The notes beneath the pieces are model-generated. The model saw only the letters and a list, made by a program, of their open reading frames with translations. It was not told the DNA's origin and searched no databases. From assembly GCA_026126215.1 (NCBI GenBank), contig JAHCJQ010000003.1:1-64000 (forward strand): a stretch of 64,000 bases of DNA, written 5' to 3'. The translations under genes and the position numbers were made by a program. This DNA comes from Alphaproteobacteria bacterium (lineage in GTDB: Bacteria; Pseudomonadota; Alphaproteobacteria; Ferrovibrionales; Ferrovibrionaceae). Below are positions 25,266-33,480 of this stretch, piece after piece; position 1 is the first letter of the stretch; every line of letters starts with the position of its first letter.

Positions 25266-26261
25266 CTACTTCGGCATCTTCACCGAGCGGTCGAGGAACT
25301 CGTTCGTGTAGACCGTCTTCACGTCGAACGGTTGGTCGAGACCGATATAGGTCTTGACCAGCTCGTAGTCCGCCGCCATGCGTCCGTCATCATGGATGCC
25401 GAGTGCCACCTCGCGGGAGAACTTGTCGCTCATCAGTTCGGTTACCAGTTCCCAGTTCTGCATCTCGTTGTCGAACTTCAGCGCGCCATTGGCTTCCACC
25501 AGTGCCTCCACGCAGGGCTTGGGGGCCACGGTGCAGGCATGGAACGCCTTCTGGCTGACACGGACGAAATCGGCCACGACCTTCCGGTTCGCCTTAAGAT
25601 AGGCGCCGTTGGCGATCACCGAATTGCCGTAAGGGTTGAGGCCGGCATCCCGCCAGGCGAGGAAGCCCATATCCTCGCCCAGTTCCGCCTTGAAGATATG
25701 GTGGATGTTGTAGAACGAGGTGGTGGCGTCGATCGCCTTCGCCTTGAGGGCCGAGAGCTTTGCGTTCGGCGCCACGTTCACCCAGGTCACCGAGTTCGGA
25801 TCGATGCCGTTCGCCTTGGCAAGGGCGGGCCACATGGTCCGCGCACCGTCGGCGGCCGGATTGCCGATCTTCTTGCCGGCAAGATCCTTGATGCTCTTGA
25901 TGCCGGAGCTCTTAAGCCAGTACATGCCCTGCGGCGAGTTTGCATAGACATTGAAGACGCCGACGGCATCGGCGCCCTTGCCCTTGCCCACCAGCACGTT
26001 CGCCATGTCGGCGAGACCAAGCGGAGCCTGGCCGGCCCCGACCTTCTGGACGGCAAGCGCCGAGCCCTTGCCCTGTTCGATGTCGAGGTCGATCCCGGCC
26101 TGGGCATACCACCCCATCTTTTTCGCATAGTAGTACGGCGCGTGGTCGCCGCCGGCGATCCAGTTGAGAACGAACGTGACTTTGGTCTGCGCCGCGGCAT
26201 CTCCGGCCGAGGCGGCGCCGAGCGCCAAGATCGCGGCGGTTGCGAGCAGGATCGATTTCAT
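25266..26261 (-). CDS. ABC transporter solute-binding protein, NitT/TauT (NMT1/THI5-like) type
   Basis: Periplasmic binding protein, 331 residues. A signal peptide ends near AGDAAAQ at about residue 25. KVTFVLNWIAGGDHAPYYYAKKMGWY is the THI5/NMT1-like entry region, and DLAGKKIGNPAADGAR the ligand-domain hinge. The family carries sulfonates, nitrate, thiamine precursors, pyrimidines or riboflavin. The matching permease and ATPase are on the other strand across the shared control region (27168-28686), with no second binding-protein gene there. Confidence 0.92.
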   Translation of the reverse strand: MKSILLATAAILALGAASAGDAAAQTKVTFVLNWIAGGDHAPYYYAKKMGWYAQAGIDLDIEQGKGSALAVQKVGAGQAPLGLADMANVLVGKGKGADAVGVFNVYANSPQGMYWLKSSGIKSIKDLAGKKIGNPAADGARTMWPALAKANGIDPNSVTWVNVAPNAKLSALKAKAIDATTSFYNIHHIFKAELGEDMGFLAWRDAGLNPYGNSVIANGAYLKANRKVVADFVRVSQKAFHACTVAPKPCVEALVEANGALKFDNEMQNWELVTELMSDKFSREVALGIHDDGRMAADYELVKTYIGLDQPFDVKTVYTNEFLDRSVKMPK

Positions 26262-26312
26262 GCCTCTGACCTCCCCTAGTCGTTCTGGCAGATACGCTGA
26301 AAGGACCGGCAG

Positions 26313-26340
26313 TCTATAACCGGTTGGTTACTTAGGTCGA
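26313..26340 (-). promoter_or_regulatory. Promoter and operator 1 of the divergent regulon (minus-strand side)
   Basis: On the minus strand TCGACC (26340-26335) and TATAGA (26318-26313) are 16 nt apart, forming a plausible promoter for the binding-protein gene. The 22-bp element 26313-26334 spans from the -10 back to the -35; it contains TAACC-N5-GGTTACTTA and matches the second element at 26391-26412 at 14 of 22 positions, including all of the right arm. Confidence 0.5.
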
Positions 26341-26371
26341 GAGGCTTGTAGTTTACAGCAGCCCGCGCCGC

Positions 26372-26412
26372 TTGACAGCGGCCGCGGCCGTAAGTAACCA
26401 TCCAGTTACTTA
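26372..26412 (+). promoter_or_regulatory. Promoter and operator 2 of the divergent regulon (plus-strand side)
   Basis: A perfect -35 TTGACA (26372-26377) is followed by a 22-bp perfect dyad, TAAGTAAC-N6-GTTACTTA, at 26391-26412, covering the expected -10 region just before the PhyH-type gene. A repressor bound here would block transcription. The regulator gene is not recognisable in the window. Confidence 0.5.
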
Positions 26413-26424
26413 GGGGAGGCGCCG

Positions 26425-27168
26425 ATGGAGCTGGAACAATCGCAGATCGATGCCTACAGGGCGGCAGGACATGTCACCGTGACGGGCATATTCCGGCCGC
26501 AGGAGATGGACGCGGCGATTCGCGACATCGAGGCATGGGGCGAGGAAGTGCTTGCCGGCCTGCCGCCGGACCAGCGCGTTTGGTATGTCGATGGTGGGGT
26601 CAAGGCGCGAACGGTGCTGCGCAAGCTGGATAATCCCGCTTTCCATCGGCCGGTCCTGCGGGCACTGGCCTGCGATCCGCGCCTTGCCAGTCTGGTGAGA
26701 CAGTTGATCGGGCCGGACATTGGCGTCTATTTTAGCCAAGTGTTCTTCAAACCACCGGAAGGGGGCGGGCCAAAGCCGGTGCATCAGGACAATTACTATT
26801 TCGGGCCGAACGACGCCGACGGGGTCGTGACCGCGTGGATCGCGCTCGATGAGGCGACCATCGAGAACGGCTGCCTGTATTTCGGTGAGGATACGAGCCG
26901 CGGGCCGATCTACGCCCATGTGGCGCCGGAGGGCGAGCCGTTCAACCTCCAGGTGCCGGAAGAGATTGCGCGTGCCCATCCCATGACGCCGGCGCCGGTG
27001 CCGAAGGGCGGAGTTTCCTTCCACAACGGCAACGTCTTCCATCAGTCCGGCCCCAATCTCTCCACCCGCTGGCGGCGCGCCTGCGCCATGCATTACGTGA
27101 ATGCGCGTACGGTTTTCGCCAACCCGGCGCTGCCCTACGACGATTCGATGTTCGTCAGGGTGGATTGA
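26425..27168 (+). CDS. Phytanoyl-CoA dioxygenase (PhyH) family oxygenase
   Basis: Fe(II)/2-oxoglutarate oxygenase of the PhyH branch, 247 residues. The iron-binding HQD is in VHQDNYYFG, the distal His in FHNGNVFHQSG, and the 2-oxoglutarate Arg shortly after in STRWRR. Bacterial PhyH relatives oxidise phosphonates, ectoine, quaternary amines and other small molecules. GGGGAGG precedes the ATG. Its TGA overlaps the ATG of the permease (TGATG), so it is translated with the transporter and probably acts on the transported compound (inference). Confidence 0.9.
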   Translation: MELEQSQIDAYRAAGHVTVTGIFRPQEMDAAIRDIEAWGEEVLAGLPPDQRVWYVDGGVKARTVLRKLDNPAFHRPVLRALACDPRLASLVRQLIGPDIGVYFSQVFFKPPEGGGPKPVHQDNYYFGPNDADGVVTAWIALDEATIENGCLYFGEDTSRGPIYAHVAPEGEPFNLQVPEEIARAHPMTPAPVPKGGVSFHNGNVFHQSGPNLSTRWRRACAMHYVNARTVFANPALPYDDSMFVRVD

Positions 27169-27929
27169 TGGATAGCGGCTGGGCAAGGCGGTTCGGGCTT
27201 GCGATTCTCGTGCATCTGCTTTTGCTGGCCGCCTGGCATTTGTTCGTCGTGCTGGGCGAGGTGCCGAAGTTCGTGATGCCGACGCCGAAGGCGACGCTCG
27301 AGTCGCTCTTTTCCGGCAACTACCGCTGGATGGAGAATATCTGGGTTACTGGCGTGGAGATCTTCGGCGGGTATTTCCTGGCGGTGGGCGTCGGTGTGAC
27401 CCTGGCGCTCTTCTTCTCCTGGTCGCGGCTGCTCGACCAACTCTTCATGCCGCTGCTGGTCAGCCTGAACATGGTGCCCAAGGTGGCGCTCGGGCCGCTG
27501 ATCATCGTCTGGTTCTCCTACGGCATCTTTCCCAACACGCTGATCGCCTTCTCTATCGCGTTCTTTCCCATCGTGCTGACCACGGCGCGCGGATTGCGCG
27601 AGGTGGAGCCGGACCTGCTCGACCTCGTGCGCTCCATCCGTGGCTCGCGCTGGCAGATCTTCACCAAGATCCAGCTTCCCGGCGCGCTGCCCTACATTTT
27701 CTCCGGCATGAAGGTCGCGGCCGTGCTGGCTGTCGCGGGCGCCATCGTCGGCGAGTTCCTCGGCTCGGAGAAAGGTCTCGGATACCTGATGCTGCAGGTG
27801 CAGGTCACGCTCGATACCGCCGCCATGTTCATGGCGGTGATCCTCATCACCCTGCTCGGCGTGATCCTTTATGGACTGGTGCTCGGCCTCGAGCGCCTTC
27901 TCGTGGTGCGCGATGCCCGCGTCCAGTGA
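27168..27929 (+). CDS. ABC transporter permease, NitT/TauT (SsuC/TauC) type
   Basis: Inner-membrane permease with about six helices, 253 residues. The TauC-like features are VMPTPKATLESL near residue 37, VALGPLIIVWFSYG, and the coupling loop LVRSIRGSRWQIFTKIQLPGA. Starts within the stop codon of the PhyH gene, and overlaps the ATPase start by 17 nt at its end. Confidence 0.93.
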   Translation: MDSGWARRFGLAILVHLLLLAAWHLFVVLGEVPKFVMPTPKATLESLFSGNYRWMENIWVTGVEIFGGYFLAVGVGVTLALFFSWSRLLDQLFMPLLVSLNMVPKVALGPLIIVWFSYGIFPNTLIAFSIAFFPIVLTTARGLREVEPDLLDLVRSIRGSRWQIFTKIQLPGALPYIFSGMKVAAVLAVAGAIVGEFLGSEKGLGYLMLQVQVTLDTAAMFMAVILITLLGVILYGLVLGLERLLVVRDARVQ

Positions 27930-28686
27930 ACCTTTCATCCGGATCGAGGGCCTGCGCAAGACCTACCGCACGAGGGGCGAGGACTTTCTCGCCGTGTCCG
28001 ATGTGACACTCTCGATCGAGGCCGGCGAACTGGTTTCGCTGGTCGGCCCGTCGGGCTGCGGCAAGACCACGCTGCTTAAGATCCTCGCGGGGCTTCATCC
28101 CTACGACCAGGGCACGGTCCTGATCGGCAACCCGGCGCATCCCTTCGACCCGGCGCGCGATATCGGCATGGTCTTCCAGCAGGCGCTGCTGCTGAAATGG
28201 CGACGCATCATCGACAATGTTCTGCTGCCGGCTGAAATTCTTGGCCTGCCGATGAAGGCAGCCCGCGAAAGGGCGCGTGCGCTGCTGGATCTGGTCGGGC
28301 TCACCGGCTTCGAGGACAAGTATCCCTATGAACTCTCCGGCGGCATGCAGCAGCGCGCGGCAATTGCCCGCTCGCTCGTACACGACCCGAAGCTGCTGCT
28401 CATGGACGAACCATTCGGCGCGCTGGACGCGCTGACGCGGGAAAAGATGAACATCGAGCTGCTGCGTATCTGGCGCGAGAGCGGCAAGACCATCGTCTTT
28501 GTCACGCACGGCGTGCAGGAGGCGGTCTTTCTCGGCACACAGGTCGCGGTGCTTACCGCCGGCCCGGCGCGCATGGCCGACCATTTCGAGATCGACCTGC
28601 CGCACCCTCGAACACTCGACGTCAAGACCGAGCCGCGCTTCGGCGAGTATGCGCGGCGTATCTACCGCCTGCTCGGCATGGAATGA
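27913..28686 (+). CDS. ABC transporter ATP-binding protein, NitT/TauT (SsuB/TauB) type
   Basis: ATPase subunit, 257 residues. Walker A GPSGCGKTT, Q-loop VFQQALLLKW, signature LSGGMQQRAAIARSL, Walker B LLLMDEPFGALD and H-loop FVTHGVQEA are all intact. The ATG at 27913 overlaps the permease end; the frame upstream of it lies inside the permease gene. With the permease and the binding protein across the control region it completes one importer. Confidence 0.95.
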   Translation: MPASSEPFIRIEGLRKTYRTRGEDFLAVSDVTLSIEAGELVSLVGPSGCGKTTLLKILAGLHPYDQGTVLIGNPAHPFDPARDIGMVFQQALLLKWRRIIDNVLLPAEILGLPMKAARERARALLDLVGLTGFEDKYPYELSGGMQQRAAIARSLVHDPKLLLMDEPFGALDALTREKMNIELLRIWRESGKTIVFVTHGVQEAVFLGTQVAVLTAGPARMADHFEIDLPHPRTLDVKTEPRFGEYARRIYRLLGME

Positions 28687-28704
28687 GACCCCGCGGGCAG
28701 TCTT

Positions 28705-29652
28705 CTAGCCGAGTACCCTGATCGGGGAGCCCGCCATGAAGGCGGCGACATCCTCCACGATTCCCGCATAGAAGGCCCGGTAGGTCCGCTCGGTCACATA
28801 GCCGAGATGGGGCAGCAGGATGGCATTGTCGAGCGCGAGGAACGGGTTCCCGCGCGGCAGTGGCTCGGTTTCGTAGACATCTAGACCGGCGCCGGCGATG
28901 CGCCGCTCGCGCAACGCCGCGAGTAGGGCAGCCTGGTCGACCAGGCCGGCGCGCGAGGTATTGATCAGGCAGGCCGTGGGCTTCATGCGCCCCAGGTCCT
29001 CAGCGCCGACGATGCCCCTCGTCCTCTCGCTCAGGACGAGATGTACCGAGACGAAGTCAGACCCCGCGAAGAGGTCCTCCTTCGAGACCAGTGTTGCGCC
29101 GTGGCGTTCCGCTGTCTCGCGCGTGAGGTTCTGGCTCCAGGCGAGGATGCGCATGCGGAAGGCACGGGCATATTCGGCAACACGCCCGCCCAGGCGGCCG
29201 AGACCGACCAGCCCCAAGGTCAGGCCTTCGAGATCCTGGCCGATACTCTCCTGCCAGCGGCCTGCCCGGATGGCGCGGTCCTCCATGGGAATGCGGCGGG
29301 CCAAAGCGATCAGCAATCCCCAGGTCAGCTCGGCCGTCGAGGCGGTGCTGCCTTCCGTACCGCAGACCATGACGCCGCGCTTGCGCGCCACAGCCACGTC
29401 GAGCGAGGCATTGCGCATGCCGGTAGTGACGATCAGCCGCAATGCCGGCAGCGCCTCGATGACGCTGGCCGGAAATGGCGTCCTTTCACGCATCAGGCAG
29501 ACGATCTCGAACTCGCGCAGCCGGCGGATCAGGTCCTCCTGACTGTGCAGCGTGTCGCGGAAGACCGTGACCGTCGCATCCGGAGGGAGGACGGACCAGT
29601 CAGCCATCGTCAAGGCGACACCCTGGTAATCGTCGAGAACGGCGATGCGCAT
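28705..29652 (-). CDS. D-2-hydroxyacid dehydrogenase family protein
   Basis: NAD(P)-dependent oxidoreductase, 315 residues, acting on a 2-hydroxy/2-keto acid. The Rossmann motif GLVGLGRLGG lies near residue 145, catalytic Arg in NTSRAGLVDQ, Glu in DVYETEPLP and His in PHLGYVT. GAGGGGA precedes the ATG at 29652; the frame extends upstream without support. It ends 18 nt from the convergent ATPase gene and starts 8 nt after the membrane hydrolase stop, so it is cotranscribed with that gene. Confidence 0.92.
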   Translation of the reverse strand: MRIAVLDDYQGVALTMADWSVLPPDATVTVFRDTLHSQEDLIRRLREFEIVCLMRERTPFPASVIEALPALRLIVTTGMRNASLDVAVARKRGVMVCGTEGSTASTAELTWGLLIALARRIPMEDRAIRAGRWQESIGQDLEGLTLGLVGLGRLGGRVAEYARAFRMRILAWSQNLTRETAERHGATLVSKEDLFAGSDFVSVHLVLSERTRGIVGAEDLGRMKPTACLINTSRAGLVDQAALLAALRERRIAGAGLDVYETEPLPRGNPFLALDNAILLPHLGYVTERTYRAFYAGIVEDVAAFMAGSPIRVLG

Positions 29653-29660
29653 GTTTCCCC

Positions 29661-30674
29661 TCATTCCTTCCGCGGCGCCGTTTCGTCGAAAATGCGCCGC
29701 CACAGCCAGCCAAGCTGCGTCAGATCATAACCGCGCGGCATGCGCACGGGGAACACCGCGGCAGCCATGCCCTGCCTGAATTCGGCAATACGGAAAGTGA
29801 AAACGTAGTTCGGTTCGACACCGAGGCGCAGGTCACTCAGCAAGAGCTCGTCTCCGACTCGCCGGAAAGCATAGAAGCCGCCGCTGAAGTCGGCTATGGC
29901 GGCGATACGGGACTGATCGGGCAGCCCATCGGCAAGGGCCATCCGGCGTTCGTGCGCATGCACGCCACCCGAATCGCCGGTATCGAGCACCGAGCGGTAG
30001 ACGTTGTAGTATCTGTCGCCTTCCACGGCGAGACCACGCCAGAGAAAGCTGTTGAACGGCATCGGGATCATCACCAGCCGTTCGGCCTTGATGCCATGGC
30101 GTTCGAGTGCCGCCAGCACCTTCCGCTCGGCGATCTGCTGGGCGACCACGGTCCAGGCGAGATAGAGAGAACTGAGCAGCAGCGCCAGGCGCGCTCCATA
30201 GGCAATGGTCGGGCGCCAGCGCCCGCCGGCTAAGGCCATGATCATGGCGGCGAGAAGGGGCAGGGTATAGGCCGGATCGATGATGAAGATCGTGGACAAG
30301 CTGACGGGACGCTCGCTGAGCGGCCAGAATATTCGCGTGCCATAGGTCGTGAAGGCGTCGAGCAGGGCATGGGTGACGAGGATCAGCCAGACGGCGAGAT
30401 AGCAGCGCAGGCGGGCATCCCTGAGCGGCCGCGCCGCAAGGCGCAGCGCCTCGCCGGCCACCGGGGCGATCAAGGTATGGACGATGATCGAGTGACTGAA
30501 GCCCCGGTGGTTCACGAAGGCTTCGACCGGGTCCGCCGCCGGCAAGAGAATGTCGAGATCGGGCAGCATCGCCAGAATACCGCCAAACAGCGCGGCGCGG
30601 CGCGGGCCGATGCGGGCGCCGAGAGCCAGTGTGCCGACCGTGGCCCCGAGGGCAAATTGTGTGACCGAATCCAT
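29661..30674 (-). CDS. Metal-dependent hydrolase, YdjM/YbcI-like membrane protein
   Basis: Inner-membrane protein, 337 residues, of the LexA-regulated putative hydrolase family (YdjM). The conserved metal-binding residues are in MLPDLDILLP, HRGFSHSIIVH and HALLDAFTTYGT. Four to five hydrophobic helices span the first ~180 residues; the remaining ~150 form a soluble domain. Function of the family is not established. It diverges from the flavin monooxygenase operon. Confidence 0.88.
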   Translation of the reverse strand: MDSVTQFALGATVGTLALGARIGPRRAALFGGILAMLPDLDILLPAADPVEAFVNHRGFSHSIIVHTLIAPVAGEALRLAARPLRDARLRCYLAVWLILVTHALLDAFTTYGTRIFWPLSERPVSLSTIFIIDPAYTLPLLAAMIMALAGGRWRPTIAYGARLALLLSSLYLAWTVVAQQIAERKVLAALERHGIKAERLVMIPMPFNSFLWRGLAVEGDRYYNVYRSVLDTGDSGGVHAHERRMALADGLPDQSRIAAIADFSGGFYAFRRVGDELLLSDLRLGVEPNYVFTFRIAEFRQGMAAAVFPVRMPRGYDLTQLGWLWRRIFDETAPRKE

Positions 30675-30780
30675 AGAACCGTCCGTGACATTGGCATTTT
30701 ACGGAGGGAGGTATGATGGTGTATTCGATGAACCGGGCAAGAGCGGATTTTGACCGGATGTCGGTTGAACGGGGGAGGCA

Positions 30781-31959
30781 TTGAAGGGAGATGTCACAGG
30801 CCGGCCGCCGGTACTGATCGTCGGCGGCGGCATCGGCGGATTGGCTGCGGCGCTGGCCCTGGCCCAACAGGGTTTCACCAGCCGCGTCATCGAGCAGGCC
30901 GCCGAGTTCCGGGAGATCGGAGCGGGCATCCAGCTCGGCCCCAATGTCTTCCGGCGCTTCGCCCGCCTTGGGCTGACCGATGCGATCTCGCGCGTCGCCG
31001 TCTTCCCGCCAGAACTGGTCATGCGCGATGCCATGACGGGCGAGGTTGTGACTTCGGTCGATCTGAGTGATCCGTTCCGCGCCCGTTTCGGCAAGCCTTA
31101 CGCGGTCATCCACAGGGCCGATCTGCATCAGGTCCTTCTCGAGGCCTGCCGCGCGTCGCCGGCCGTTGAGCTCCTGACTTCGCGGCGGCTGGTGCATGCC
31201 GCGCCGGAAGCCGGCAGGGTGCGGGGACGCTTCGAGGATGGATCAGCGGTGGAGGGCATTGCCCTGATCGGGGCTGACGGGCTGTGGTCCACCATCCGTC
31301 AGCAAGTGGTGGGCGATGGCAAGCCGCGCGTCTCCGGGCATATCGCCTATCGTGCCGTCCTGCCGATGGATCAGGTGCCGGCCGACCTGCGCTCGCCGGC
31401 AGTGACCCTCTGGGCCGGCCCGCGCACGCACCTCGTGCATTATCCGCTGCGCCGGGGCGAGCTCTTCAACCTGGTCGCGGTCTTTCATTCGAACCGCTAC
31501 GAGGAAGGCTGGAACAGCTATGGCGATCCGGCCGAACTCAACGAACGCTTCGCCGGGCAGCGGCCGGAGGTTCTCCGGTTGCTTGAAAAGATCGAAAGCT
31601 GGCGCATGTGGGTGCTCTGCGACCGGGAGCCGGTCAGGACCTGGAGCCGGGGTCCGATCACCCTGCTTGGCGATGCGGCCCATCCCATGCTGCAATACCT
31701 TGCCCAGGGTGCCTGCATGGCGATCGAGGATGCGGTCTGTCTCGCGGATAAGCTGGCGGGCCTGCCCGACGACCCGGCTGCCGCCTTCCGGGCCTATGAG
31801 GAGGAGCGCTATCTTCGCACGGCGCGCGTCCAGGTGATGGCAAGAATATATGGTGAGGTCTATCACGCGGCGGGCGTGGTGCGCGAACTGCGCAACCAGT
31901 TCATGGGCGGTCGCGATCCGCGCGACTATGACGGCGTGGCGTGGCTCTACGAAGGATAA
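30781..31959 (+). CDS. FAD-dependent monooxygenase, 3-hydroxybenzoate 6-hydroxylase/salicylate hydroxylase-like
   Basis: Class A flavoprotein hydroxylase, 392 residues. The FAD motif GGGIGGLAAALALA is near residue 14, the DG motif in GADGLWSTIRQ near 160, and the second FAD motif in LLGDAAHPMLQYLAQGA near 300. These are closest in form to 3-hydroxybenzoate 6-hydroxylase and salicylate hydroxylase, but the aromatic substrate is not fixed by sequence. Start codon is TTG, supported by GGGGGAGG 4 nt upstream. First gene of a four-gene operon with a beta-hydroxyacid dehydrogenase and a two-subunit decarboxylase. Confidence 0.88.
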   Translation: MKGDVTGRPPVLIVGGGIGGLAAALALAQQGFTSRVIEQAAEFREIGAGIQLGPNVFRRFARLGLTDAISRVAVFPPELVMRDAMTGEVVTSVDLSDPFRARFGKPYAVIHRADLHQVLLEACRASPAVELLTSRRLVHAAPEAGRVRGRFEDGSAVEGIALIGADGLWSTIRQQVVGDGKPRVSGHIAYRAVLPMDQVPADLRSPAVTLWAGPRTHLVHYPLRRGELFNLVAVFHSNRYEEGWNSYGDPAELNERFAGQRPEVLRLLEKIESWRMWVLCDREPVRTWSRGPITLLGDAAHPMLQYLAQGACMAIEDAVCLADKLAGLPDDPAAAFRAYEEERYLRTARVQVMARIYGEVYHAAGVVRELRNQFMGGRDPRDYDGVAWLYEG

Positions 31960-32004
31960 GCCGGCCGGCGGAGGTCGGGGAATTTTGGTTCGGAAGGGGG
32001 GAGA

Positions 32005-32928
32005 ATGACTGCGAGAGTGGGCTTCGTCGGCCTCGGCGCCATGGGGCAGCCGATGGCAAGCAACCTGCAGCGCAAGGGAACGGCGCTTCTGGTGCATGAC
32101 CGGGATGCCTCGCGCGCCGATCCGCTGCTTGCCCTTGGCGCGCGGCGGGCGGAGAGCGTCGCCGAACTGGCGCAGAGCTGCGATATCATCATCATCATGC
32201 TTCCCGACTCGCCCGATGTCGACGAGGTGGTTGCCGGGCCGGGCGGGCTCATGGAACTGGGCCGCTCCGGGCAAATTGTGATGGACATGAGCACGATCGA
32301 TCCGCGCACGAGCGACCGGCTGGCGGCTTCGCTTGCCGCCAAAGGCATGGGCTTCGTCGACGCGCCGGTCGGGCGGCTGGTCAGTCACGCGGTCAGCGGC
32401 GAGTCCCTTTTCATGGTCGGCGCCACCCCGGAAAACTTCGACCGTGTCGAACCACTGCTCGCGGCGATGGGGACCACGATCCATCATTGCGGTCCCCCAG
32501 GTAGCGGCATGCGAACGAAGCTGGTCAACAATTATCTCGCTATCGCCACCTGTCAGCTCACGGCCGAGGCGATGGCGCTCTCGGAAGCCTTTGGCCTTGA
32601 TCTGCGGACCACGCTCGACGTGGTCAACGGCACGACGGCGCGCAACGGGCACCTTCTGAATGCGTGGCCGTCCAAGGTGCTGCGCGACGATGTGGCGCCC
32701 GGATTCCGGATCTCGCTGGCGCATAAGGATATCTCGCTTTGTGTCGAGGCCGCGCGTGGGGCAGGGGTGCCGATCTTCATGGGGGTTGCGGCGCGCGAGT
32801 GCCTTGGGCAGGCGGCGCGCAGCCGCCGCGGCGACGGATTGGCTTTCGCCGACGCGGATTTCTCCGCCCTGCTCGATCATGTCTGCGAACAGGCCGGGCG
32901 GCGCGGTCCCCGCCTCGCCTCAAGCTAA
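32005..32928 (+). CDS. Beta-hydroxyacid dehydrogenase (3-hydroxyisobutyrate dehydrogenase family)
   Basis: NAD(P)-dependent oxidoreductase, 307 residues. GLGAMGQPMASNL is the nucleotide site, STIDPRTS contains the substrate-contacting Ser/Thr, DAPVGRLVSHAVSGES the family signature, and the catalytic Lys is in MRTKLVNNYLA. Family members handle 3-hydroxyisobutyrate, tartronate semialdehyde, gamma-hydroxybutyrate or sulfolactaldehyde. AAGGGGGGAG precedes the ATG. The neighbouring ThDP decarboxylase, which would release an aldehyde from a 2-oxo acid, makes a semialdehyde or aldehyde reductase role plausible (inference). Confidence 0.9.
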   Translation: MTARVGFVGLGAMGQPMASNLQRKGTALLVHDRDASRADPLLALGARRAESVAELAQSCDIIIIMLPDSPDVDEVVAGPGGLMELGRSGQIVMDMSTIDPRTSDRLAASLAAKGMGFVDAPVGRLVSHAVSGESLFMVGATPENFDRVEPLLAAMGTTIHHCGPPGSGMRTKLVNNYLAIATCQLTAEAMALSEAFGLDLRTTLDVVNGTTARNGHLLNAWPSKVLRDDVAPGFRISLAHKDISLCVEAARGAGVPIFMGVAARECLGQAARSRRGDGLAFADADFSALLDHVCEQAGRRGPRLASS

Positions 32929-32946
32929 GCGCGGGTCTCGACGGAC

Positions 32947-33480
32947 ATGCAGGATGCGCACCAACCCGACTGGCCATCCGATGTCTTCGAGGTGCTGCTC
33001 GCTCAACGCGTGCGCCAGGTCTGTTACCTGCCGGATGCTGGTCATGCACGCCTCATCGCTCTCTGTCATGCCTCCGCTGAAATGCGCCCCATCGTCCTGA
33101 CGACCGAGGAAGAAGGTATCGCGGTGCTGCTGGGCGGCTGGCTCGGCGGAGATCGCGGTGTCCTGCTGATGCAATCCTCGGGCGTGGGCAACTGCGTCAA
33201 CATGCTCGGTCTCGCCCGGACGATGCGCTATCCGCTCCTGATGCTGGTCACGATGCGGGGCGATTTCGGCGAGAGCAATCCATGGCAACTCCCCATGGGC
33301 CAGGCTACGGGGACAGTGTTGCAGGCCATGGGCAGCATCGTCTTCTCCGCCGATCGGCCGGCCGAAGTGGGGCGGGTGGTGGAAGCGGCGGCCGGTATGG
33401 CTTTTTCCGGTAATCAGGCGGTCGCGGTGCTGTTGCGCCAGAGATTGATCGGCGCCAAGCGCTTCGAGGCGGCAAGATGA
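32947..33480 (+). CDS. ThDP-dependent decarboxylase, alpha (pyrimidine-binding) subunit, ComD-like
   Basis: 177 residues, equal to just the PYR domain of ThDP enzymes. The activating Glu is among residues 54-56 (TTEEEGIAV), followed by SSGVGNCVNMLGLA and PLLMLVTMRGDFGE, the pattern found in the alpha subunit of sulfopyruvate decarboxylase (ComD) and the N-terminal half of phosphonopyruvate decarboxylase. Its TGA overlaps the beta-subunit ATG. It cannot act alone because it lacks the pyrophosphate-binding domain. Confidence 0.87.
   Translation: MQDAHQPDWPSDVFEVLLAQRVRQVCYLPDAGHARLIALCHASAEMRPIVLTTEEEGIAVLLGGWLGGDRGVLLMQSSGVGNCVNMLGLARTMRYPLLMLVTMRGDFGESNPWQLPMGQATGTVLQAMGSIVFSADRPAEVGRVVEAAAGMAFSGNQAVAVLLRQRLIGAKRFEAAR

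Noticed and set aside
28684-28704. Small inverted repeat AGAC/GTCT around CCCGCGGG between the convergent ATPase and 2-hydroxyacid dehydrogenase genes
   Set aside because: Stem too short and interrupted, with no T-run; not enough for a terminator call.
30691-30717. TTGGCA and TATGAT ahead of the flavin monooxygenase
   Set aside because: The spacer is only 15 nt, and the surrounding purine-rich stretch makes the -10 match unconvincing.
31243-32880. 545-codon minus-strand frame opposite the flavin monooxygenase and hydroxyacid dehydrogenase
   Set aside because: Antisense shadow; the plus-strand proteins have full FAD and NAD motifs.
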